A DNA stretch of 32,681 bases from JACNIZ01 sp964344765. Its GTDB lineage: Bacteria > Planctomycetota > UBA1135. The position numbers and the translations under genes are program-made. The notes under the pieces are model-generated. The model saw only the letters and a program-made list of their open reading frames with translations. It did no database searches and was not told where the DNA came from. The DNA lies in NCBI GenBank assembly GCA_964344765.1, contig CAYFOM010000044.1, positions 1 to 32,681 of the forward strand. The letters run 5' to 3'. Of this stretch, positions 15,124 to 23,281 are shown in pieces; positions within the stretch are counted from its first letter, which is position 1, and every line of letters begins with the position of its first letter.

Positions 15124-18100
15124 CTAGCTTGGAGGATTCGGACGATGGTCAAAGGTAAGCCTAAATACGGAATCAGCTACCCACCGCTTGAAGCCATCGT
15201 TATCCATGAATTGCTTGAAGAACTGGGTGTTGTCCTTCATTAGGGAAGTAACCACCCTCCGAAGCGCTTGGTCGTGCTCAATCCGGGCGTTCTCTTCGTC
15301 GGAGTTCCTTAGGGCGTTTCTATAGGCGGTATCCCTTGCTACTCGTGCGGGAATTGTTTCAGTTACGAGCTTGCGAACTCGATCTGCATCGTCCCACGGG
15401 ATGTCGCCAAAATGATCGTTGAACACCTTGACGATGTTTGAAAGCCGATCCAATTCAGGCTCAGGTCGATGGCCGCCACCACTCACTGGAACTGGCTCGA
15501 TTTCCGCATCCTCGTCCGCAAGCATGATCTTTTGCATGGCTCTCTTTTCGACGCGGTAACTATCCATATCTATTGCATCGAGAATGCCCTTGGACAAGTC
15601 TTCTTCCTGGGGTGCCGGCAGCTTGGAGACCAGGAAATTGAGGAAAATCGAGCGCTTTTCCCATGCCGCATTCGTGTATGGAAGCACGGATGACAAAAAG
15701 CCATAAGTACGCACGAAGCCTTTGCACTTGCCCTTGAAGTCTACTTGGCCATCCTCGTCTAGTTCACTCAAGTAATCGGCTACACAAGCGTCAAGGATTG
15801 GATCCAGCCGATCGCGCTCCGCACCGCCCAGATAAAGCTGGACAAAGTCTTCGATCTGCTGTTCGGAGTACACCTGTGCTCCATCAAGATCAGCCTGTAT
15901 GTCGTGAAGCTTATTTGGGTCTGTCTCGTCCGCCAGAACAGTTGACCGATAGAACTGAGCAAAGGACTCCTTGATCGTGTCAATGTCGTTGAGGAAGTCT
16001 AAGACGAAAACATCGTGCTTCTTTGGATGCGCTCGATTCAGCCTGGACAGAGTCTGCACCGCCTTGATGCCCGACAAAGTCTTATCGACGTACATCGTAT
16101 GGAGTAGCGGCTCGTCGTAGCCGGTCTGGAATTTGTCGGCGCAAACCAGGATTCGATAGGGATCCTCCTTCACCCTTTCGGCAATTTTTCCAGATGGAAA
16201 GCCATTTAGAATGGCCTCGCTGACCTTTTCACCACCAAACTCATGCTCGCCGGAAAAGGCAACGATTGCCTGATATGGGCTTTTTCGCTCGCCCAAATAG
16301 TCACGAATTGCTCGGAAGTACTGAATTGCACGTTCGATTCCATTGGTCACCACCATGGCTCGGGCATCGCCACCGATCATTCCTTTAGCTAGGACCTGAG
16401 AATGAAAGTGATCCACCATGATTTCCGCCTTAAGCCGAATGGCGTGATCATGCCCCTCAACATAGCGCCGTAGTTTTTTCTGAGCCTTCTTCGTGTCGAA
16501 CTCCGGATCGTCCTCCACCGTTTTCGCCAACTTGTAATAGCTTTCCACAGGTGTGTAATGCGCAAGCACATCCAGAATGAAACCCTCCTGGATCGCTTGC
16601 TTCATCGAGTAGGTATGGAAAGCGTGATGTTTGACGGCCCCGTCAGGTTGGGGGTCGGCCTGGCCGAAGATTTCCAGCGTCTTGTTTTTTGGAGTAGCGG
16701 TAAATGCAAAATAGCTGGCATTGGGCAGCAGCTTGCGCGATTCCATCAGTCGGTTGATTTGGTCTTCAAAAGTTTCCTCTTCGCCGATCTCACCCGCCTC
16801 CGAAAGGGCCTGAGCCATGGCCGCACTGGTTTTTCCACCCTGGCTGGAGTGGGCTTCATCGATGATAATGGCAAAGTTTCGCCTACGCTGCTCGTCGCCG
16901 ATCTCCTTCAGAATAAACGGGAACTTTTGCACCGTAGAAATAATAATTTTCTTCCCGCTCTCAATAAACTTGCGCAGGTCGCCGGAACGCTCCGCATGGC
17001 CGACGGTCGCACCCACTTGCGCATATTGCTTGATTGTATCGCGGATCTGCTTATCCAGTATTCGGCGATCAGTGACCACGATAATCGAATCAAAGGACGG
17101 CCTTCCCTCTTGCTCTAAACCAATAAGCTGGTGAGCAAGCCAAGCGATTGAGTTGGACTTACCGCTTCCCGCCGAATGCTGAATGAGATAGCGCTTACCA
17201 GCACCATGGTCGTCCGCATCCGCCAGCAGTGCTCTGACCACATCCAGTTGGTGATAACGCGGCCAGATCTGAGTCTTCTTTTTTCGCCCGGTCTTCTCAT
17301 CCTTGCTCACGACCACCTGAGTGTAGTTTTCAAGAATGTTCGTCAGGCTCTCTCTAGTAAGTACATCACGCCATAGATAATCCGTCTTCAAACCGTTTGG
17401 ATTAGGTGGATTGCCCGCACCATCATTCCAACCACGGTTGAAAGGCAAGAACCAGGAAGCCTTTCCCTTCAAGTGTGTGCAAAACATCACTTCGCTTTCA
17501 TCCACAGCAAAGTGAGCCACGCAACGCCCAAACTCGAATAGCTTCTCCCGTGGATTGCGGTCCTTCTTGTACTGCCAAACTGCGTCGGCGACGGTTTGTT
17601 TGGTCAAGCTGTTTTTCAACTCGAAGGTGAAGACGGGCAAGCCGTTAATGAACAACCCCATATCGAGAGCTCGACCCGTTTCATCGCGGCTGTACTTGAG
17701 CTGTCGGGTAACGCTAAACCGATTTAGCTCAAACTGAGCCTTAGCTTTTTCATTCCCCTCCGACGGCGTTCCATAAAAGAGATCCGGCTCGTGCGCTCCA
17801 TGCTTAATGCCATGCCGCAGCACATCAATGGTGCCTCGCTTAGAAATCTCCCCCTGCAGCCGTGCTAAGAACTTTCGTCGAGTCGGTCCATCCTCATCCA
17901 ACCCAAATGCCTCAGCCATCTCAGGCTGGGTTGCGTTCAAAAACGCACTCAGCTGAACCAAATCGACGCAATACTCACGGTCATAGTCATGCGGGTTCCC
18001 GCAAGTCCAACCCCGACCTCCATATCCCGCCGGCGGCTCCCCAACAGTGCCCTCCCTGGGCGGCTCACAAGGCTGGCCGGCTAGGGCAGTACAAATCAGG

Positions 18101-18135
18101 CGCTCCAGGCCTAGCTCGCTAGTATCGGTCGTCAT
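15124..18135 (-). CDS. hsdR: Type I restriction endonuclease subunit R
   Basis: 1003 residues, normal size for HsdR. The nuclease domain comes first: Asp158 (ALDMGL) and Glu172-x-Lys174 (TFELKN) form the PD-(D/E)XK site, followed by the QYKKDRNPR block typical of the Q-x3-Y motif. The SF2 translocase follows: Walker A SAGSGKSN with Lys326, DEAH box at 426-429, FTATP, then the second RecA lobe with 'RILVCADKFQTGYDEP' and QTLSRLNR (motif VI). The C-terminal third is helical and should contact HsdM. The subunit pulls in flanking DNA with ATP and cuts it. Start ATG 18135 has a clear AGGAG six bases upstream. Unlike the other RM genes it is not overlapped with its upstream neighbour; 123 bp separate them. 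Confidence 0.96.
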   Translation of the reverse strand: MTTDTSELGLERLICTALAGQPCEPPREGTVGEPPAGYGGRGWTCGNPHDYDREYCVDLVQLSAFLNATQPEMAEAFGLDEDGPTRRKFLARLQGEISKRGTIDVLRHGIKHGAHEPDLFYGTPSEGNEKAKAQFELNRFSVTRQLKYSRDETGRALDMGLFINGLPVFTFELKNSLTKQTVADAVWQYKKDRNPREKLFEFGRCVAHFAVDESEVMFCTHLKGKASWFLPFNRGWNDGAGNPPNPNGLKTDYLWRDVLTRESLTNILENYTQVVVSKDEKTGRKKKTQIWPRYHQLDVVRALLADADDHGAGKRYLIQHSAGSGKSNSIAWLAHQLIGLEQEGRPSFDSIIVVTDRRILDKQIRDTIKQYAQVGATVGHAERSGDLRKFIESGKKIIISTVQKFPFILKEIGDEQRRRNFAIIIDEAHSSQGGKTSAAMAQALSEAGEIGEEETFEDQINRLMESRKLLPNASYFAFTATPKNKTLEIFGQADPQPDGAVKHHAFHTYSMKQAIQEGFILDVLAHYTPVESYYKLAKTVEDDPEFDTKKAQKKLRRYVEGHDHAIRLKAEIMVDHFHSQVLAKGMIGGDARAMVVTNGIERAIQYFRAIRDYLGERKSPYQAIVAFSGEHEFGGEKVSEAILNGFPSGKIAERVKEDPYRILVCADKFQTGYDEPLLHTMYVDKTLSGIKAVQTLSRLNRAHPKKHDVFVLDFLNDIDTIKESFAQFYRSTVLADETDPNKLHDIQADLDGAQVYSEQQIEDFVQLYLGGAERDRLDPILDACVADYLSELDEDGQVDFKGKCKGFVRTYGFLSSVLPYTNAAWEKRSIFLNFLVSKLPAPQEEDLSKGILDAIDMDSYRVEKRAMQKIMLADEDAEIEPVPVSGGGHRPEPELDRLSNIVKVFNDHFGDIPWDDADRVRKLVTETIPARVARDTAYRNALRNSDEENARIEHDQALRRVVTSLMKDNTQFFKQFMDNDGFKRWVADSVFRLTFDHRPNPPS

Positions 18136-18258
18136 TTCCTACTCCTGCCATCGTCTCAATCAAGTACCCATCAAGCAACCGTCAAACAAATAAACCCTTT
18201 CTACAAGGCATCTTACGAATGACTGCCCGGGAGAAATCCATCTGTGAGCAAGCAATCA
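18136..18258. other. Intergenic gap before hsdR
   Basis: This 123-bp gap is the only large one between the RM genes. On the minus strand it holds a TTGACG hexamer near 18190-18185 and several short TTGCTTGAT/CTTGAT echoes (for instance GTTGCTTGAT at about 18178-18169), but no firm -10. It also carries the AGGAG ribosome site of hsdR. It could contain a separate promoter for hsdR, or a short regulatory leader. A 10-base match to the tandem repeat at 32605-32654 is present (GTTGCTTGAT). Confidence 0.3.
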
Positions 18259-19749
18259 TCAAGTATCCTCTGCTCTCTTGGGGGCTGCCCACCAGGGCAG
18301 GTAGCTCCGGCTCCGAGTACCTACGGATGGGTCTTGAATGACAATGACCTTGGCTTCAAGAGCCTCCTTTAGGAGTCGAGATGCCTCGGCAGAATTCTGG
18401 TCAGGGATCCCGAACCGCTCCCTCACACTGGTATTGGTCATTTTCTTGCGCGTCACATAGGTCAAGCAAGCATGGAGGTAGCAAGCCCTGACCCGCTCAA
18501 CCCTATCCATCTCCTTGAGGTCCTTGTGAGCGAAGAGCACCGAACGAGTAAAGCCATCCGGTACTTCAAAAAGCGGGGCAGGAAGCTGGTAATATTCGAC
18601 CTCAAACGCGACCTTGTCAATGCCGCTTCCGCGCTCCTCGCAGATCCGAAAGCGACGCATAAGTGAGGCCAGCACCTCGTTTCGGGACTTAGGTGGTGTA
18701 TCCAGGAAGCGATCAGTAGCAACTAACGGTTCGCCTGGATTGGTAATCTCAATCCGATCTTCAAAAATCTCGACCATCGGCCCGGCCCCGGTCACGAAGA
18801 AATCCTGGTGAATGAGCGCATTGGCTACGAGCTCACGTACTGCAAGCTCGGGGAACATGGGGACAGTCTTTCGCAAAGCCTGCCCGATGACTTCGTTTGA
18901 GGGTAGGAGTCCATTGATATAACCAACCAAGCCTTCGAAAGCACCAGCATAGCCTTTGCTTCCTTCCTGCTCCTTCAAAGTCTTGACACGGTCATTGCCA
19001 CTGTATTGAATGACCCGCATTGCCTTGCGCCGGACCCCTCGGAAGTCCTTCAAATTCTTAGCGAATAGGATTGCTCCGAGGTTGGTAATATCCCAACCAC
19101 CTGCTTGGCAGCGTTGAATCAAACTGTCCTCAGCCAATGCCTCAAGGATGCCATCCCGATTTGCGGGTAGAGGCATTTCCAGCAGGTCAAAATAAGCAGG
19201 GTAATTCAAAAGCCGTAGGACGGCTTCATCAGTTAGCCTCTCCAGAGCGATTAACTCTTCAAATGGTGTGGTATCGAATATACGCCAGAGACTTCGCTCT
19301 AATTCCGGCGCTTCCTTGAGCGGCTTCTTGACCTCACCGATGCGAATGTATTCTACACATCTAAAAGCAACCGGCCGATTGGCTGCTCGAGCAATCTCAA
19401 GAAGGACGACTTCGCGATCATCGACCGCTACCCTTTCGAATTTGAAATGAACCCTTGGGGAGAGTAGCTGAAGTAACCAGCTTTCCAAGGGCTGATTGCC
19501 TTTCTTTGCTGAAGCCGGATCAAAGCTGGTTCCGACGATGTCATGAGTATCGTTGTCTACACCCCACAACAAGTAAGCGTGAGCTTTACCCTCAAGGGCC
19601 GCGGCATTCGCCAAGGCTGAAATGTACTCTCCAATCTCCTGAGGGTCAGAGTTATTGAGTTTGAATTCCACCCATGGCATTTCACTTGGCAATTTCGCCA
19701 GCTCATGAACTACGCCCAAAAGGTAGTTGCCGCGTCTTTCACTGTTCAA
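18259..19749 (-). CDS. AlbA_2/Schlafen-like DNA-binding and GHKL-ATPase protein
   Basis: 496 residues in the COG2865-like layout. The N-terminal AlbA_2 (Schlafen-like) domain shows MPWVEFKLNNSDPQEIGEYISALANAAAL (about 24-52), a strand AYLLWGVDN, and the closing RIGEVKKPL. The second half is a GHKL-type ATPase: PELAVRELVANALIHQDF (N-box with Asn), VEIFEDRIEITNPG (D-x-G-like region) and EERGSGIDK (glycine-rich lid). The end (~400-480) looks like a winged helix. Proteins of this kind are called regulators or DNA-binding ATPases and are recurrent next to type I RM genes. The ATG overlaps the hsdS stop by 4 bp (ATGA), showing co-translation with the specificity subunit. It could regulate or accompany the RM complex; the exact role is unknown. 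Confidence 0.86.
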   Translation of the reverse strand: MNSERRGNYLLGVVHELAKLPSEMPWVEFKLNNSDPQEIGEYISALANAAALEGKAHAYLLWGVDNDTHDIVGTSFDPASAKKGNQPLESWLLQLLSPRVHFKFERVAVDDREVVLLEIARAANRPVAFRCVEYIRIGEVKKPLKEAPELERSLWRIFDTTPFEELIALERLTDEAVLRLLNYPAYFDLLEMPLPANRDGILEALAEDSLIQRCQAGGWDITNLGAILFAKNLKDFRGVRRKAMRVIQYSGNDRVKTLKEQEGSKGYAGAFEGLVGYINGLLPSNEVIGQALRKTVPMFPELAVRELVANALIHQDFFVTGAGPMVEIFEDRIEITNPGEPLVATDRFLDTPPKSRNEVLASLMRRFRICEERGSGIDKVAFEVEYYQLPAPLFEVPDGFTRSVLFAHKDLKEMDRVERVRACYLHACLTYVTRKKMTNTSVRERFGIPDQNSAEASRLLKEALEAKVIVIQDPSVGTRSRSYLPWWAAPKRAEDT

Positions 19750-21161
19750 GCTTTTACCTCCTCATATGACTGCTTAACACCCTCTCCTTCTTCTTGACCA
19801 TCGACACCATTTATGCCCGTTCCCTCCAAAGGATCGACTTCGGGCAGGGCGGCCGCGGCATCGCGCACATCAAGCTTGCCGGTGACCACGTCGGAAACCA
19901 GGCGAGTGCGGTATTCGTCCAGCAGTTCGATCTCGCGCTCGGCGCGGGAGATCCCCTCATCGAGAGGATCCAACTCCATAGCCAGCGAAGAGAGTATCTC
20001 GCGTTGCTCTTCAACCGGCGGAGTAGGCACCGTCAGGTTCGCAAGAGTGCCTGTGTTGTAATGGGCTTGGATGGCACCAACTGACCGGTACTGGACTTCT
20101 GTCCTTGCGGACCACGAATTCAGATAGGTCAGCAAGTACTCACTGATGAGTCGATCGGATGAGCGAATAATAAGCAAGTCGATGCAGTTGGCCCCATCAA
20201 AGTCAGGAGTCACTATTGCAGCGACGCCTGCTTGCCCCGTTCGCACGACCACAATGTCGCCTGAAAAGATCTGGGACTTGCGATGTGCCGCGTTGCTCTC
20301 TGAGGAAATGTAGACAAGCTGCTCGCTACTTACTACTCCGCTTGAAATGTTCAACGACCGCAGGCATGGAATGCCCGAAGCGACATACAGTCGTGCAGGC
20401 TGAATAACGATCCCAACCGTCACTTGTGGAACCATAAATTTTAGTGGTCGCACCTCCCAATGCTCCGGCACCTGCCCCAGCCACTCGACGCCGGAGTCTT
20501 TGAGGGGCACGTCGGGGTCGAGGCCGCGGGTGACGGCGCGGTGGATGATGGCTTGCTTCTGCTCGGTCAAGAGCGCGATCAGCTTCCGCTTCGCCCGCAC
20601 CAACCGCTGCACCCGCCGATCCACATAATCCAGATACCGCACGATGGCGGCTTGTTCGGCGACGGGTGGGATAAAAAACCCAATTTCTCGCATCCGATCT
20701 TGCGCTAAGTCCCACTGCCCAATCCTTACACCATCAGATGCTCGCGCAAACGATGGGACATATACCTTTGAGCGAATCGCCCGATTGAAGAAGTCTCCAG
20801 ATACACCGTTGAGGTTGAACACGAAATAAGCCGGGCTGACGATTCCCTCATGCTGGGATACGCCATAAGAGCCTTGCCATGCTTTCATCTTGTTCATGGC
20901 GAATTGACCTTCACGAACGACTTTGTAGTTCGAAAGGTCGTCCGGTATGAAATTGTGATTTGCCCCCAGGTCAGACACGTCACGAACAATTACCCCTTTT
21001 TCTCGCACCACGGAAAGCAGGGGCAGATCAGGTCGGTTCCGGGATGTCGTGCTTCGTAGGATAGAGCGGAGCTTGGCCACCTCCCAATGCTCCGGCACCT
21101 CCCCCAGGCACTCGACGCCGGAGTCCTTCATCGCGGGGTAGGGCTTGGAGTCGGCAATCAT
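19746..21161 (-). CDS. hsdS: Type I restriction-modification specificity subunit S
   Basis: 471 residues with two half-proteins. Each half begins with the same block: MKDSGVECLGEVPEHWEV (11-28) and LKDSGVEWLGQVPEHWEV (220-237). Each has a target-recognition domain (about 30-160 and 240-378), then a proline-led helix start (IPPVAEQAAIVRYLD at 164-178 and PPVEEQREILSSL at 381-393), and a long coiled helix that spaces the halves. Each TRD reads one half of a split DNA target. The two TRDs share no obvious sequence, so the target should be asymmetric. The ATG overlaps the HerA gene stop by 4 bp and its own stop overlaps the AlbA_2 gene by 4 bp. The C-terminal tail is acidic. Confidence 0.95.
   Translation of the reverse strand: MIADSKPYPAMKDSGVECLGEVPEHWEVAKLRSILRSTTSRNRPDLPLLSVVREKGVIVRDVSDLGANHNFIPDDLSNYKVVREGQFAMNKMKAWQGSYGVSQHEGIVSPAYFVFNLNGVSGDFFNRAIRSKVYVPSFARASDGVRIGQWDLAQDRMREIGFFIPPVAEQAAIVRYLDYVDRRVQRLVRAKRKLIALLTEQKQAIIHRAVTRGLDPDVPLKDSGVEWLGQVPEHWEVRPLKFMVPQVTVGIVIQPARLYVASGIPCLRSLNISSGVVSSEQLVYISSESNAAHRKSQIFSGDIVVVRTGQAGVAAIVTPDFDGANCIDLLIIRSSDRLISEYLLTYLNSWSARTEVQYRSVGAIQAHYNTGTLANLTVPTPPVEEQREILSSLAMELDPLDEGISRAEREIELLDEYRTRLVSDVVTGKLDVRDAAAALPEVDPLEGTGINGVDGQEEGEGVKQSYEEVKA
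20451..20498. repeat. In-frame direct repeat in hsdS, copy A
   Basis: A 48-bp segment coding for the conserved 'DSGVEWLGQVPEHWEV' block at the start of the second half of hsdS. It matches copy B at 21078-21125 with 46 of 48 bases, and the two copies are 627 bp apart, exactly 209 codons. Confidence 0.9.
21078..21125. repeat. In-frame direct repeat in hsdS, copy B
   Basis: Partner of copy A, at the start of the first half of hsdS. Only two base differences separate them. Exchange between the copies would delete or swap one target-recognition domain without breaking the frame. Confidence 0.9.
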
Positions 21162-23281
21162 GCGTCCGCCTCCTCATTGCCTTGCGGTTGCCGAGCCGGA
21201 CCACCTTGCCATTCGTCGGAAACAGGAACCCAGTCCACCCTTGGCAAAACCGGATTGCCGTCCGCATCCTCGCCGATCCATACACCCCAGAAGTCTGGGT
21301 CGTCGGACCGAGGCTGCTGAGATTTCGGTAGATTGTTCATTTTCACCAATACTGGAAGTTCCGACGCCCATCCGAGCAGAATGGCATTCTGGGATGGCAA
21401 CGAGGGCAGTTCCCGGAGGAGTCCACGAAGATTGTCAGGCACGAGCTTCTGAACTAATTCCTGATCGCGGTCATTGCTGATCCGGTGCAGGAGAAAGGTG
21501 TTGCACTGCGAAAGCACCGTGGGAGACAGCTCGGAAGGCCTCTGTGACGACAGGACCAGGCCGAGTCCAAACTTCCGACCCTCACGCGCAATCCGCTCAA
21601 AAACCTGGCAACATACGGTGGACGCGTCAGGATTCTCGACATCCCCCTTGTACCGTTTGACGAAAGTGTGGGCCTCCTCCATCACTAGTACGGTGGGCAG
21701 CGGGACACCGTTCATTCTCATGTACCTTTGTAGCGCTTCGAACGTCATGCGTCCGATGACGGCGGTGAGGATGTGAACGACCTCGGTAGGGACCAAGGAA
21801 AGGTCGATCACCGAAATACAGCTGTTAGTGGCGTTGTCGCTGCCGATATAGTCGTTGAGCCACGTCTCAAGCGTGACGTCTTCCGTATCCCCAATAACGG
21901 CCTTCATCCTTAGGTCGGATAAGAAAGTCCGGATGCGCGCCACCAGGAAATCGAGATACTGGGTGACGCTTTCTTGCTCTGCGAGGATCTCCAGATGATC
22001 AGCGAGGTCACTTCCGCTGAAAGCAAGCGGAACATCCTCGTCGGGCCCGTCCTGATAAATGATGCCGCCAAGATCCTCAAGGGTGGTTTGCAGGAGACTT
22101 ACTATCCGGATGACCTGGTCTTCCGTAAAGGCGCGGTAGTATTCGATTATCCTATTGGTTCCCTTCTCAGAAAACCTGTTGAAGGTGGCTCGTAACGCCT
22201 CGTCAATAGCTTCTCGAATTGGCGCGAGCTTGATGGTGGAGAACTCTTGCTGTTTCTTTTCCAGATCTGTACTAATAGCTCTAAGTCGAAAACCAAACTT
22301 GCTCTCGTCGGTCTGGATTGCCCCGGACCGGAGATCACGCTGAATAGTGACCAATCGAGATGAAAGGTATCGGCGTAGAGCGAGAGTCTTCTCCTCTTCA
22401 CTCAGTTCGGCGGTAGCACTACGGCCAGCCTTAACCTCCCGAAGCGCTCGCCGGAGTAAGGGCCGCTGCGTCTTCGCGCTGGCCTGCGTAAACGAGCACC
22501 ACTCTGCGCTATTCCAGAACCATAGCGGCACCTTCAGGGCCGCTTCTCCTTCAGCAGGGCTCACCTTGAAGACTCGCGCCTTGACTTCGTCGTCGCAACT
22601 GAAGGCGCGGGCGTATTCACCATTCGGATCGAGCACGATAAATCTGGCATTAGGTCGCCCCTCGGTACGTGCCCGTTTTGCCTGCTCCAGGCTCCAGCGG
22701 ACCACGCCGGCAACGGAACAAGACTTACCACTTCCGGTATTACCCAAGACGGCAAGGTGTCGTCCGAACAGGCGGTTTGGATCTATGGAAACGTTCGCAT
22801 CACCAGCGAGCGGGCTCGTGCCGATCTTCACTCTTCGCCGCTCTCCAGACTCGACAATGGAGCGAAGTTGCTTTTTCGTTGGCAGCAAAACTGACGTGCC
22901 GATCGATGGCAAGGCGTCGGCACCGCGCCTGAAGGCGTACTCAGCATCCGAGGCACCCCTACGAAGCGTCCCGAGGGGGTTGAGCCTCAATCTGCGAAGC
23001 GGGTAGGGAAGATCCACCAATCCAAAGTCCTGCATGCCGCGCCGCTTTGGAAAAGGGGAGCGCTCAACACTCATCCACTCGACCTGGCCGACGAGGAAAG
23101 CGTCATCCACAGGAATCAGCAGGTAGCCATTAACCCTGGGGAATGGCCGAGGGTCTCCGGTATTCAGGGCAACGGACTCAGGTGCTTCGATATCGAGGCC
23201 AACCTTGATTTCTTCGGGCGAGACAAAGTCCACCGTGCCGACGCGCAAACTGCCGGTCTGCTCGTAGGGTGTCAGGCTCAT
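21158..23281 (-). CDS. HerA-like hexameric ATPase (DUF87), partner of SIR2
   Basis: 707 residues. An N-terminal beta-rich domain (~10-110, HAS-barrel-like) precedes the FtsK/HerA motor: Walker A GNTGSGKS (180-187), Walker B VLVMEEAH (531-538) and the HerA signature SSQRPSELSPTVLSQCNTF (578-596) ending HRISNDRDQ. Between the Walker motifs is a helical insertion (~260-470). HerA proteins form hexamers that pump or clamp DNA. In SIR2-HerA anti-phage systems the motor assembles with the SIR2 NADase and controls its activity. Here the start overlaps the SIR2 gene stop by 4 bp and the stop overlaps the hsdS start by 4 bp, so it is bound into the type I RM operon. Confidence 0.93.
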   Translation of the reverse strand: MSLTPYEQTGSLRVGTVDFVSPEEIKVGLDIEAPESVALNTGDPRPFPRVNGYLLIPVDDAFLVGQVEWMSVERSPFPKRRGMQDFGLVDLPYPLRRLRLNPLGTLRRGASDAEYAFRRGADALPSIGTSVLLPTKKQLRSIVESGERRRVKIGTSPLAGDANVSIDPNRLFGRHLAVLGNTGSGKSCSVAGVVRWSLEQAKRARTEGRPNARFIVLDPNGEYARAFSCDDEVKARVFKVSPAEGEAALKVPLWFWNSAEWCSFTQASAKTQRPLLRRALREVKAGRSATAELSEEEKTLALRRYLSSRLVTIQRDLRSGAIQTDESKFGFRLRAISTDLEKKQQEFSTIKLAPIREAIDEALRATFNRFSEKGTNRIIEYYRAFTEDQVIRIVSLLQTTLEDLGGIIYQDGPDEDVPLAFSGSDLADHLEILAEQESVTQYLDFLVARIRTFLSDLRMKAVIGDTEDVTLETWLNDYIGSDNATNSCISVIDLSLVPTEVVHILTAVIGRMTFEALQRYMRMNGVPLPTVLVMEEAHTFVKRYKGDVENPDASTVCCQVFERIAREGRKFGLGLVLSSQRPSELSPTVLSQCNTFLLHRISNDRDQELVQKLVPDNLRGLLRELPSLPSQNAILLGWASELPVLVKMNNLPKSQQPRSDDPDFWGVWIGEDADGNPVLPRVDWVPVSDEWQGGPARQPQGNEEADA

